Positions 43,438 through 51,930 of a stretch of DNA of 64,000 bases are shown piece by piece (within the stretch, counting starts at the first letter, position 1; the number at the start of each line of letters is the position of its first letter). The DNA is from Allorhizobium borbori. GTDB lineage: Bacteria > Pseudomonadota > Alphaproteobacteria > Rhizobiales > Rhizobiaceae. Both the position numbers and the translations under genes were made by a program. The stretch is taken from NCBI RefSeq assembly GCF_014196535.1, contig NZ_JACIDU010000001.1, positions 248,001-312,000 on the forward strand. The letters are read 5' to 3'. A model generated the notes under the pieces. That model was not told the DNA's origin, ran no database searches, and saw only the letters and a program-made list of their open reading frames with translations.

Positions 43438-44654
43438 GCCATTGCGTCCTGAATGTCCTTTGGAAGTCCGCTGGCAAGAAGCGTTGCCGCTCCATCAAAA
43501 GTCCACCAGTCCCGCTTTCCTTCTTCAATGGGAAAGACTGGCCCTATTGATCCTTGGTAGATGCCCTTCGGACTCGCAACAAAAAGCCGTTGACTCCAAG
43601 ATTTCGACTGCCATTCCCTTACGGTCGCGGGCAGTTCTCCGTTCGGCTCGTCATTGAAAGCAATTATAGTCAACTGATTTCTCGAAGAAGACATAGCAAT
43701 TTCGATCTCAGCGTTAATGTGCTCGTCTCCAAAAGAGTAGCCGCAAACGAGCAGGACGTGATCGCTTCCATGGGATAGCCGCTGCCGGAATCTTTGAAAG
43801 ATTTCGGCGAAAGGATCACGCTGCGTATTCAGATATTTGGTCGCTTGCGGATAGATCATGACCGAGCCGCCATCGCCTGGATAGGTGTCCCCATGCCTTA
43901 CTCGCAGCAAATTTGTCGTGCCAGAACGCGGTCTATACCAGTCGATTGAGCCATGCAGTTTCGATACGACGGCCCGTGTCCCTGTTTGGCTCGCATAATT
44001 CCGAGCATTCCAGAACGCGACGCCGCCGCCGATAAATCCATCTTGGAACTCGATCCCGGCTAACGCGAGGGCGTCTTCCAGTAATGTGTCGTAGTTGGTG
44101 GTGAAGAATTCAACGGGCGTTCGTACAAAATCGAGGCCAGCACGACTGGTGCCGAACACGGCTTCGACAAATTTCCGGTGTCCTGAGATGTCTATGATGG
44201 CGCCGCTCTGGCTACCTACTTGCGCTTCGGAGACTATCTCACCCTCGTCGTTCTTACGCGCTGCCCGATAACCCCATCTTACGGTCGACGCGATTTGCTC
44301 AATGAGCCCCTGATGGACTTCTTCGAGCTTCTCCTTTGAAACGCGTCCTCCGCCAATATCTATGCCGCCGGTACGCGATCGCTCAGCGATGGAAATGAGA
44401 TCCCCAAGGTGAGTCAGATGATGCTCGATATGTGAGGTTTCAGCGCAATCCCGGACAACAAAATCCAGAACGCGAAGGGCGTCGGCGTCGGCTGCGAAAA
44501 GGTCGCCCCTTGCCAGTTCCATTACACGATCAGTCAACGGATACATCAGCGGAATATTGGCAGGATAGCTGACACCCGCTCCGAGAAGCCAAGTTTGCTT
44601 CGGACTGTTAAGATGTTTCTCGAACTGCTCAGCAATATCGGCGTCTTGTGCCAT
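43434..44654 (-). CDS. SIR2-domain effector of SIR2-HerA (Nezha-type) defence
   Basis: The 406-residue protein has the SIR2 NAD-binding motifs: GAGVS at 25-29, TTNYD at 185-189, LHGS with His234, and GYSFGDEHIN at 305-314. Such SIR2 proteins deplete NAD+ on infection when paired with HerA. The ATG at 44654 is preferred for its GAGGGG site; an ATG at 44666 adds four residues. It is upstream of, and overlaps, herA, so the pair is one operon. Confidence 0.88.
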   Translation of the reverse strand: MAQDADIAEQFEKHLNSPKQTWLLGAGVSYPANIPLMYPLTDRVMELARGDLFAADADALRVLDFVVRDCAETSHIEHHLTHLGDLISIAERSRTGGIDIGGGRVSKEKLEEVHQGLIEQIASTVRWGYRAARKNDEGEIVSEAQVGSQSGAIIDISGHRKFVEAVFGTSRAGLDFVRTPVEFFTTNYDTLLEDALALAGIEFQDGFIGGGVAFWNARNYASQTGTRAVVSKLHGSIDWYRPRSGTTNLLRVRHGDTYPGDGGSVMIYPQATKYLNTQRDPFAEIFQRFRQRLSHGSDHVLLVCGYSFGDEHINAEIEIAMSSSRNQLTIIAFNDEPNGELPATVREWQSKSWSQRLFVASPKGIYQGSIGPVFPIEEGKRDWWTFDGAATLLASGLPKDIQDAMA

Positions 44655-44960
44655 TGAGCCCCTCATGGTCCAACCGTCAACGGGGACATGCTGATAGCAA
44701 CGTATTACATGCTCCCCCGCCGCACCTTTACTATCGTTTGCAAAATGCGGTGTCACGTAAATCTCACAGGTCAAAGACCCTATCCACGAGCTCCCGCGGG
44801 CTGGAGACAGCAACGGGGCCGGTTGCTGACAGACTGCATTCGTACGGAAAGACGCCGGAAGTGGACCTACGTTTTGCCAGCGGCAACCTGCACCGCGACT
44901 GGCAGACTAACTCGCATCCCTGAACAGTTTTCCACTGTCCCGCTTCGTCCACGTGCGTGC
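44655..44960. other. 306-bp gap between the two defence operons
   Basis: I see no supportable gene. It presumably holds the SIR2-HerA promoter and the end of the helicase operon. A 62-codon minus-strand frame at 44764-44952 has no recognisable domain. Confidence 0.6.
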
Positions 44961-47525
44961 TTAGACGTTTTGAAGCACTCGTCTCAGTTCCCCTGCCACG
45001 TAAGGCGATAGCCCTGCTGTCTCGGGTGTCAGCCGGGAGAGGAAGCGTCGCGCTGATCCTAGATCCATATCCCTGTTAATCGTCAGGCCGGACAGGATGT
45101 GCGCCGTGTGGCGAGAGAGACCGAGGCTGATAAACTGGATCATCGTTTGCGATGCTGCCCCAAGCTCCAGATACAGGGGCAGCGCCGGTATCTTTGCAAC
45201 GTGAGAAGCGTGTCCGGTTGCGATCAGGGCCTCTTTCAGCACAGCTCCGTAGCAGCCCAGCATGTTCACGTATTTGAACCGGAGACTGCTTTCCACATCC
45301 GTCAGCACCTCTCGGATGACCGTCCGGCTGGACCGGTTCTTCCCCTGGCTCTTGTGGTACTTGATCGCCTCCTCGATGATCATCGGCAGCGGCTCACCGC
45401 GCATCCAGCGAAGAGCCAAAGGAGCCCAGTACCGATGATGCTGGCCGCTCTTTAGCTCAAGATATTTGTGCACCCGGGCAAAAACCGGTCGCAGCTTGTC
45501 GAGCGCTTCCTTCCACCCCGCGATAGGATGCAGCGGGATCAGATAGTCGGGACCCTTTTGCCCGATCTTCTCGATCATATAATCGTAGAGTTCTCGCTGC
45601 CGGTACCCCGAAATCTGAGGGCTGGCCGCCAGCGTTTCCACGTTCAAACCGATATGATTGTCAGCGATCGCCAGGGCGGAGGTGATGCCCGCCCGTGTCT
45701 GCGGCGACAATCCGCTGAGGAGGTCAAGGGTATCGTCAAGCTGCCCTTGCCGACGATCGCGAAGGAGCTTTGAGAAGGCGGCTTCCAAATGCGGAGACTC
45801 GCCCGATGGACGGTCCGTCGCCGCTATATACTCCAGCAGCTCGGCCGAGGTGTCGGTCAGGGTGGTCTCAAGCGACGGCTTGATGGGCTCATCCTTCGGC
45901 CCGGAGAGCGGACTCGATTCCCACTCATCGTAATCGACGAGAAAGACGTTCCCCTGGAAGTCCCGACCAAGGCGACCGGCACGTCCCGCGAGGTTCCAGA
46001 AATCGACGGGTTCGATCGGGTTCTCTTCTCCTTTATGGGGGTTCTGCATAAACACGTTACGCGCGGGCAGATTAACGCCCTGCAGCAACGTGCTTGTGCA
46101 GACGATGTAGTCGAGATGCCCGTCAGCAAAGGCACTCTCAACCGCGTTCCTCAGCAGCGGAGGGATGCGGCCATAGTGGAAGCCGACGCCGCCCTCCACG
46201 GTTTCAGCAAGCACGTAGCTCGGATGGACCGCCTCTTTCGCAAAGGCAGTCAGGTCCTTGCGAACCTGTACAGATAGCTCACCGGGTCCGGAGGAAGGCA
46301 CCACCTCAGCAACCGCCGGATCTTGCGACAGCTCTTTGATCTTGAAAGCGATATCCTCGCATGCCGCAGGACCCACAGCGTAAACGAGGCTTTGAGAGGC
46401 ATTTCCAAGAGCCCAGCTCAGATACACGAGCCCATCATGGGAATTGTAGATGGGGATCGCGGCATCGATCTCCGCGAGCGGGGTCTTCTCGCCGTCCCGC
46501 CATAGCAGCATATCGATCTTCTTATCGTCGCTCGCTCTGCGGTTCAGCAGGATGATGTTCTGGGCGACGGGGGAGTCTTTGGTCTTGACCACCTTGACGC
46601 TCTTGCGGCCGACCACCGTGCCGAAGACGGCCGGTTCTCGAACTTGCGGGGACGAGAACAGGAACTGCATGTCGGGGTGACGCCGTTGCAGGTCCTGCAA
46701 GACTGAATGCAGGACCACTCCCCGGGAGCCCTCGCCGATAAGATGCGCCTCATCGACGATCGCCACGTCGAAGCTGAGGTCAGGAGCCGTATGAAAGAGC
46801 ACCTGGAGCCGTTCCGGCGTGAGCACATAGATCGGCGTGCCTAAATCAGTCGGCGCTGCCGGTATCGGCACCGTCGTCACCTCGAACGCATTGTCGAGGC
46901 TTGCTGCGCGCAAATCCGTGGCAACCTGGCTGATCAGGGCGCGGCTCGGCACAAGATAGACTAGGTTAGCGTTCGGACGCGTTCGCTTTAGATGTTCAAT
47001 ATACGCTAGGAACACAAACGATTTGCCCGCCGAGGTGGGCGCGGAAAGCGCCAGCGAGGAGCCAGACACCAAGGCCTCCCAGACCGCCCGTTGCATGTCG
47101 GTAAGGACGGCGCTGCGCTCGCCAATGTGCACGGTATTGTCCAGCTGACGGCCGAGGATCTCGTAAAACACCCCTTCAGTGAGCGTCCTTGGCTCCGCCT
47201 CGCCCTTGAACGCGAATTTGATCGCGGGGTAATTTCCAAGACGCGCCAGGACAAGTCTGGACGCACCCCTGATCCCGGCGAGAGTTTCGCTGTAGGCTAG
47301 CGATCCGACACTAATGCGATAGGCGAGCTGCCGCCATTCCGCTTCTTCAGATTGCGCGAATATCGTAGCGCTTTGAAGGAGCCGCCGCAGGACTTCTTCT
47401 TCAAGCGCAGGGCCGTCAGCGAAGCCCGCGCCGCTCAAAATCGATTGACGCAGTATGGCCTCATAGTCGGCCGCGAAGCGGGGATCGCCGCTGATCGTTT
47501 CGCAAAGCCCGTCCACGAAGCTCAT
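44961..47525 (-). CDS. hamB: HamB-like SF2 helicase (Hachiman-type)
   Basis: The 854-residue protein is a Ski2/DEAD-box-like helicase: APTSAGKS at 162-169, VPSRALI, TPERL, DEAH at 258-261, FSSPQ as motif III, CTSTLLQGVNLPARN and NLAGRAGRLGRD at 511-522. In Hachiman the helicase senses DNA and restrains the HamA nuclease until infection. The gene overlaps hamA by 4 bp and is of the expected size. Assignment rests on the paired partner and motif pattern. Confidence 0.85.
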   Translation of the reverse strand: MSFVDGLCETISGDPRFAADYEAILRQSILSGAGFADGPALEEEVLRRLLQSATIFAQSEEAEWRQLAYRISVGSLAYSETLAGIRGASRLVLARLGNYPAIKFAFKGEAEPRTLTEGVFYEILGRQLDNTVHIGERSAVLTDMQRAVWEALVSGSSLALSAPTSAGKSFVFLAYIEHLKRTRPNANLVYLVPSRALISQVATDLRAASLDNAFEVTTVPIPAAPTDLGTPIYVLTPERLQVLFHTAPDLSFDVAIVDEAHLIGEGSRGVVLHSVLQDLQRRHPDMQFLFSSPQVREPAVFGTVVGRKSVKVVKTKDSPVAQNIILLNRRASDDKKIDMLLWRDGEKTPLAEIDAAIPIYNSHDGLVYLSWALGNASQSLVYAVGPAACEDIAFKIKELSQDPAVAEVVPSSGPGELSVQVRKDLTAFAKEAVHPSYVLAETVEGGVGFHYGRIPPLLRNAVESAFADGHLDYIVCTSTLLQGVNLPARNVFMQNPHKGEENPIEPVDFWNLAGRAGRLGRDFQGNVFLVDYDEWESSPLSGPKDEPIKPSLETTLTDTSAELLEYIAATDRPSGESPHLEAAFSKLLRDRRQGQLDDTLDLLSGLSPQTRAGITSALAIADNHIGLNVETLAASPQISGYRQRELYDYMIEKIGQKGPDYLIPLHPIAGWKEALDKLRPVFARVHKYLELKSGQHHRYWAPLALRWMRGEPLPMIIEEAIKYHKSQGKNRSSRTVIREVLTDVESSLRFKYVNMLGCYGAVLKEALIATGHASHVAKIPALPLYLELGAASQTMIQFISLGLSRHTAHILSGLTINRDMDLGSARRFLSRLTPETAGLSPYVAGELRRVLQNV

Positions 47526-48544
47526 GCCGCCACTCCGAGCTTCTCATAGAAGGCCGCCCTGAAGATCTTTAGGGACGGGAACGGCAGAAGGAAGAGATGC
47601 AGGTTCGTGGTTACCGGCAGGCGCTTGCCGTAGTGGCGCTCGATCACGCGGCAGGCGCTGCCGATCCTCTTCTTGTACTTTTCCTCGAATGCCGATGCGA
47701 CTTTGTCGGGTTCAAGATCAAGGATGCGGTTGTAAGCGGCATACTCAAAGCCAAGCAGGCATGCGTGAACGATACGCTTTTGCAGCGTTAGCTTCGACGT
47801 GGAGTACGGGTTGATATAGTCCGCGATCTTCGCCCGAAACGCCGGGTCCAAGCTGTTGAGGTCGGACAGGTTGTTCAGGATCTCAATCTCACGAGAGATC
47901 TGACCGGCATTCGCCAGGAGCTCGGCCATAGAGGTGAACGCAGCGTCAGCCGCCGACGAAAAGCTCTGGTATATTTTAGACTCGCCAAAATAGATGGTCA
48001 GAACATCCTTGGCTTCGTCGTAGCCAAGATGAATGCCATCCGTGCCGTGAACGGGCATGTTGCTATTAGTCTTCAAGTACATCTTCGAGACCAGACGCGG
48101 TGCCTTTAGCACCCATTCCAGCAAAGCATAGAGGATTAGCTCTCCCGGCTCTCCACCAGACTCGAGTTGATTCTTCGCCTTGATAAACAAGCTCTTCGCA
48201 TCGTCGCCAAGTCTGACGATGCGGTGATAATCGAGAACGGGGTCGATCCCCTGTAGCGCATCCCGGACCTTGCTCTTTGGCAGGCAGTACGGGATCAGGC
48301 AGTCATAAAGGTACTCGACAAATTCCTGAACCGTGGGAACGCCATCAGCGAAGGTGATGTAGTGGAAGCTACCTGTGAGCCGGTGCATCCCAGACGTCCA
48401 GTCGAACGGGACCTCCTTCAGGCGGATACCGAGGCCCGCGTGGTCCTTCAGAAGTGCAGTCATCGCGGCAGCGAGAGCCAATTGGTCCGTCGCCCACGCA
48501 GTTTCCCCTTCGACTGCTGTTACGTCATTGCTAGCCAAGTCCAC
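47522..48544 (-). CDS. hamA: HamA-like DUF1837 nuclease (Hachiman-type)
   Basis: The 340-residue protein has the DUF1837 pattern, with GELILYALLEWVL (E138 and E143), then GTDGIHLGYDEAKDVLTIYFGESK. D169 and the ESK triad (E188, K190) form a PD-(D/E)xK-like nuclease site, as expected for HamA, the DNA-degrading effector of Hachiman. It is the upstream gene of the hamAB operon. The 187 bp before it, up to the HEPN-like gene, appear non-coding. Confidence 0.85.
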   Translation of the reverse strand: MDLASNDVTAVEGETAWATDQLALAAAMTALLKDHAGLGIRLKEVPFDWTSGMHRLTGSFHYITFADGVPTVQEFVEYLYDCLIPYCLPKSKVRDALQGIDPVLDYHRIVRLGDDAKSLFIKAKNQLESGGEPGELILYALLEWVLKAPRLVSKMYLKTNSNMPVHGTDGIHLGYDEAKDVLTIYFGESKIYQSFSSAADAAFTSMAELLANAGQISREIEILNNLSDLNSLDPAFRAKIADYINPYSTSKLTLQKRIVHACLLGFEYAAYNRILDLEPDKVASAFEEKYKKRIGSACRVIERHYGKRLPVTTNLHLFLLPFPSLKIFRAAFYEKLGVAA

Positions 48545-48731
48545 CCCCTTTTCAAGCAGGTTAGGTCAACACCAACTTTGAATCTATGGGCTTTTCAACC
48601 GGCAACTACGTCGCCCAACCGTTCGCGTGATCGCGCCATTCAAACACGCTCAGCTTTATTCTAAACTCGGACGCCCATTGATCCTGAGATACCCGCCGCT
48701 AAAAAGGCGTCACGCCGCAGGAGCGGAGCAG

Positions 48732-49490
48732 CTACTTGTAGACCGCTTCCGTCTTCGACTGGATGGCCCCGGCCAGCGCCTTTAGTGTTACGATGACGTG
48801 CCGGAAATAAGCATCGTCAATGATCAGTTCTTCCCCAGCCTCGCCCCGACGCTTTTCGCCCGCCTTCTCGACGTAGAGCTTGTTGATGAGCCCGCTGTTG
48901 TGGATGATGATATCCCGTGAGGCCTTGATCTCGATGAAGGCGCGCACTGTTTCTGGCTCAAGCTCAATCGACAGCACCTTCGCCGCCTTGTCGAGATATT
49001 CGGACGGTTTGCCAAACATCAGTCCCTCGCACTTCAGCGCGACGAAACGGCGGATCACGTCATCCCGGTCCTCGTGCTCAAGGAACAGGTCGAGGGGAAT
49101 ACCGCTCTTGTCCGCCAGAACCGATAGCTTGGCGGGAAAGGTACTCGCGGCGATCGCAATACAGTCCTGGATGAAGGCTTCGACCCGCGACACCATCGAG
49201 ACGATGTTCGTCTCAAAGACGCCCCGCTCGTGCTGGGCGTAGAAGATCAAGCCGATATCCTCGTCCCGGCGCCGGCTTGTCACCGTGCCTTTGCGCTTCG
49301 GTACCGGATAGGGCTTTTTTGCCTTGCTCTTTGAAGTCTGGAGCTTGTCCGCGCGCGTCTTCAACTCCGGTCGCAGCAGCGACGTAAATATCCATGCGTC
49401 GTTGAGATAGCGGTAAAGCCGGATGTGGCGCGTGTAGATCGCCTTCGATACAGCACTTTTCCTTGCCACACCTTCCCTCCCTGTCGTCAT
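48732..49490 (-). CDS. HEPN-like protein (RiboL-PSP-HEPN type)
   Basis: The 252-residue protein has a basic N-terminal third and a helical domain ending in EIKASRDIIIHNSGLINKLYVEKAG, where R and H of SRDIIIH form an Rx4-6H-like motif. This resembles the RiboL-PSP-HEPN family of predicted RNases. The gene lies upstream of hamA in the same direction with a 187-bp gap, so it could be an independent defence gene or an add-on to Hachiman. Ribonuclease activity is inferred. Confidence 0.6.
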   Translation of the reverse strand: MTTGREGVARKSAVSKAIYTRHIRLYRYLNDAWIFTSLLRPELKTRADKLQTSKSKAKKPYPVPKRKGTVTSRRRDEDIGLIFYAQHERGVFETNIVSMVSRVEAFIQDCIAIAASTFPAKLSVLADKSGIPLDLFLEHEDRDDVIRRFVALKCEGLMFGKPSEYLDKAAKVLSIELEPETVRAFIEIKASRDIIIHNSGLINKLYVEKAGEKRRGEAGEELIIDDAYFRHVIVTLKALAGAIQSKTEAVYK

Positions 49491-49683
49491 CTACGATCCT
49501 AAAATATCTTGGACACTACGGCCACTGACATCCGCCTCGTATAAAGCTATGTCTTTATAGAAACGGAATTGCCTTCCTCGCCTCCCGGAAAGACCTCACG
49601 CTAATGTTCAAATCAGATTCGACTAGACTCGGCGCTTCCGGGAGGCCGATCCTGAAAGGCCCAAAACACTGTAGCGGGGATGG

Positions 49684-50391
49684 ATGCTTTACGCTTGGAT
49701 TGACGGAATAAAGCGCGCCCCCCTCACAAAAGGGGAAAGCACGGTCTGCCGTGATTGCGGCGGGTTGCTGACCTCCGTCATGCCGGTCGAGAATGTCAGG
49801 CACTGGCGGCACAAGGCCGGGGATTGCGATCCATGGAGCGAACCGGAAGGCCCCTGGCATCTAGGCTGGAAAGAGGCCTTTCCCGAGAACTGCCGCGAGG
49901 TCGGTCTGATCGACCAAGCGACCGGCGAGCGCCACAGGGCCGACGTGCTTTGCAACGCTGGTACCGCGCACGCGGCCGTTCTGGAGCTGCAATACTCTCC
50001 GATTTCGGAGGAGGAACGAGCGGCACGCGAAGCCTTTTATCGTCAGGGCCACCGAATGTATTGGCTCGTCCACGTTCATGACGGGCCGTCGAGCTTCACC
50101 GGCTGGAGCTTCAAGGCCTCAATGAATTGGGGAGCCCGGCCCGTCGAGATCGATGGCCGCCGCTATGCGATCATGCAGTGGATGGGCCGTAGCAAACAGT
50201 TCATCGAGAAGTGGAAACGAGCGACGGGCTATGTTTTCCTTGAGTGCGAAACTCACATTTTCTTCCTCGCCGGCGACGAGCTTGCGCGGCGCGTAACCGG
50301 CGGAATTCCCCTCAAAAAGGGCGAATACGCGCTCACTCGATGGAGTCGGGAAGACTTCATCCGCTCCGTCCAGTGGACGGGCGGCGCATGA
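49684..50391 (+). CDS. CoiA-like nuclease
   Basis: The 235-residue protein has a zinc-finger-like CRDCGG near residue 21, HWRHKAGDCDPWSEP, WHLGWKEAFP, then RHRADVLCN and VLELQYSPIS. This is the CoiA family layout: the RADV aspartate and LELQ glutamate match a PD-(D/E)xK-type nuclease core with Gln in place of Lys. CoiA is known from competence, but cargo versions occur on mobile elements. It has a GCGGGGA site and overlaps the next gene by 4 bp (ATGA), so the two work as a pair. Confidence 0.75.
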   Translation: MLYAWIDGIKRAPLTKGESTVCRDCGGLLTSVMPVENVRHWRHKAGDCDPWSEPEGPWHLGWKEAFPENCREVGLIDQATGERHRADVLCNAGTAHAAVLELQYSPISEEERAAREAFYRQGHRMYWLVHVHDGPSSFTGWSFKASMNWGARPVEIDGRRYAIMQWMGRSKQFIEKWKRATGYVFLECETHIFFLAGDELARRVTGGIPLKKGEYALTRWSREDFIRSVQWTGGA

Positions 50392-51143
50392 AGGAAGGCA
50401 AAGCACGGGTCGAGTTGGGCGACGGGCTCGTGCAATACATGGCGGCGGCCGAGGAGACCGTGCACGAGCTGCGGGCAGCCGACAGCCCCTTGCTGAAGGC
50501 GCTGTTGCAGTACGACGCCTATTTTCGGCGCGACGTGTGGGATCACGTATCGCCGACGTCGGCCTTCGCCTTCGTCCTCTTCCTCAACGCCTACCAGATG
50601 TTCCTCGGCGCGGCGCGCATGGCATTAAGCGGGCATCCGGCAGCGGTTTTTCCACTTCTGCGGACCGCCCTCGAATCTGCAAGCTATGGTTACCTCATGG
50701 AGCAGCAGCCCGCCCTTTCCGAGGTCTGGGGCAACCGACACCGCAGCGAGGCCGACAAGAAGGCTTGCCGCAACGCCTTCACCTTCGATAAGGCGATCAA
50801 GGGTTTTGCCCATAAGGCTCCGGATATCGGTAGGCTCGCCAAAGAGGCCTACGAGGGCGCGATCGACTACGGCGCGCACCCCAATCTGAAGGGCGTTTTC
50901 GGCCATGTGTCGATCAACGAAGATCGACCGGACGGCATGGTGGCCGTCACCTACACCAGCCTATACGGCTCAGGCCACCACGAGACGATCCGCGGCATCT
51001 GCGCCTGCCTCGACTTCGGCTTTGCCATTATCGGTATCATTACGCTGTCCGGCCCGACCGCGACCGGGAAGCTTCAGAACGAGCTGCAGGCGTTGAACGA
51101 CGCCAAGGAAGCGGCGATCGCCGCCTATCAGTCTGCGCGATAG
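50388..51143 (+). CDS. Unrecognised all-helical protein paired with the CoiA-like nuclease
   Basis: A 251-residue, mostly helical protein. Noticeable parts are a hydrophobic segment around residue 60 (SAFAFVLFLNAYQMFLGAARMAL), a conserved-looking VFPLLRTALESASYGYLME as in DUF5677-type proteins, and a second hydrophobic stretch near 220 (CLDFGFAIIGIITLSG). The family match is weak. Translation is coupled to the CoiA-like gene. It is the last cargo gene before the right end of the ICE. Partner, inhibitor or sensor of the nuclease are all possible. Confidence 0.65.
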   Translation: MKEGKARVELGDGLVQYMAAAEETVHELRAADSPLLKALLQYDAYFRRDVWDHVSPTSAFAFVLFLNAYQMFLGAARMALSGHPAAVFPLLRTALESASYGYLMEQQPALSEVWGNRHRSEADKKACRNAFTFDKAIKGFAHKAPDIGRLAKEAYEGAIDYGAHPNLKGVFGHVSINEDRPDGMVAVTYTSLYGSGHHETIRGICACLDFGFAIIGIITLSGPTATGKLQNELQALNDAKEAAIAAYQSAR

Positions 51144-51506
51144 TTCGTCCGCCGTTCCTGAATCTACGGCCCCTTTGGCCGGCGAAAATAGCAGAAGATA
51201 GCGCGACAATACGTCGATGTGTGCGGGCTGACCGGATCTTGATGCAGATCGGCACCGGCACCAAGCCGCAGTTTCATTGCCACGGCACGCGCCGCCACAG
51301 CGCTTGACGTGGCCAGCCATTCGCTTGCGCCTCAATTTTGGAGGGCTATAGCGTAGGTGTAGTTCTCCGTTTCTTCGTCTTCGGCCCGCCATTTCTTCTC
51401 CAGACGATGACCTCCCTGCTCTTCACCGCGTCTGCCTGATTGCTTGCCGGGAACCTTCCTTGTGGTTCTGCGTTTTTCCTTCAAATACTCACGAAGGAGA
51501 TGAAAC
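51144..51506. other. Gene-free right end of the ICE
   Basis: No gene is supported in these 363 bp. The junction with the chromosome must be here, because the DUF883-like gene at 51507 is chromosomal in style. CCGCCATTTC at 51386-51395 resembles CCGCCACTTC (14440-14449) at the tRNA 3' end, and CCTCCCTG occurs at 51411 and 14431. Either could be the remnant of the attachment core; neither is convincing alone. Confidence 0.45.
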
Positions 51507-51842
51507 GTGGCTCAGAAATTGACCGAAGCAACCATCGAAGAGCAGATTGCGGCATTGCGCGAGCAGATTGCCGGGTTGACCGAGTCGGTGTCGTCGCAGG
51601 CGGGGTCATTGAAGGAAAAGGCTGAGGAGCGGCTGGATGAAGCCAGGGGCGGCTTGCGCCGCGCGGCGTCCACCGTGCGCGAAGGCGGCCAGCAGGCGCT
51701 TGAAACCGTTCGGGACAATCCGGGCGCCGCGACATCCGTTGCTGCGATTGCGGCCTTGTCGGGCATGGCGGTCGGCTATCTGATCGGCAGCCTGAGCCGT
51801 AATCCGCCGGCGCATTCGGGCTGGACCAAAAACTGGCGGTGA
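51507..51842 (+). CDS. ElaB/DUF883-like membrane-anchored protein
   Basis: The 111-residue protein is a long helix (ATIEEQIAALREQIAGLTESV, then RRAASTVREGGQQALETVRDNPGAATSVAAIAALSG, in outline) ending in one C-terminal membrane segment AIAALSGMAVGYLIGSL. This is the ElaB/YqjD/DUF883 pattern, linked to inner-membrane ribosome anchoring in enteric bacteria. It starts with GTG after a perfect AAGGAG. It is the first chromosomal gene right of the ICE and has its own terminator. Confidence 0.8.
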   Translation: MAQKLTEATIEEQIAALREQIAGLTESVSSQAGSLKEKAEERLDEARGGLRRAASTVREGGQQALETVRDNPGAATSVAAIAALSGMAVGYLIGSLSRNPPAHSGWTKNWR

Positions 51843-51864
51843 TGCCGTCTGAAGACGTTTATCC

Positions 51865-51897
51865 AAAGCCCCTCGGGATCTCCCGCAGGGGCTTTTT
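51865..51897 (+). terminator. Terminator after the DUF883-like gene
   Basis: AAAGCCCCT pairs with AGGGGCTTT in a 9-bp stem, followed by TT, 22 bp after the stop codon. It also lies between this gene and convergent pncB, and may serve both. Confidence 0.8.
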
Positions 51898-51930
51898 CAT
51901 GCCCGGCGTGGCCTTGATGCCCGTTCGGGG

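Larger units (their letters stand above)
14446..51390. mobile_element. Integrative and conjugative element (ICE) at tRNA-Ser
   Basis: The left limit is the tRNA 3' end; the right limit lies between 51,144 and 51,506 and is given here only approximately. The element carries recombinase, excisionase, relaxase, TraF, coupling protein, a complete trb mating-pore set, a replication initiator, an excision-control module, anti-restriction and defence cargo. Gene families and order (trb, traG, DUF736, DUF2840, TraF, RepA, AlpA-like, DUF6499/DUF2285) match the Mesorhizobium ICEMlSymR7A class, although here the integrase is a serine recombinase. The chromosome on both sides is ordinary housekeeping DNA. 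Confidence 0.9.

Noticed and set aside
44764-44952. 62-codon minus-strand frame between the defence operons
   Set aside because: No recognisable domain and no clear ribosome site; too short to support.
50970-51392. Minus-strand frame of 140 codons at the right ICE end
   Set aside because: Mostly antisense to the CoiA-partner gene, Arg/Gly-rich, no domain. A shorter open tail in another frame near 51340-51480 also lacks a start codon.
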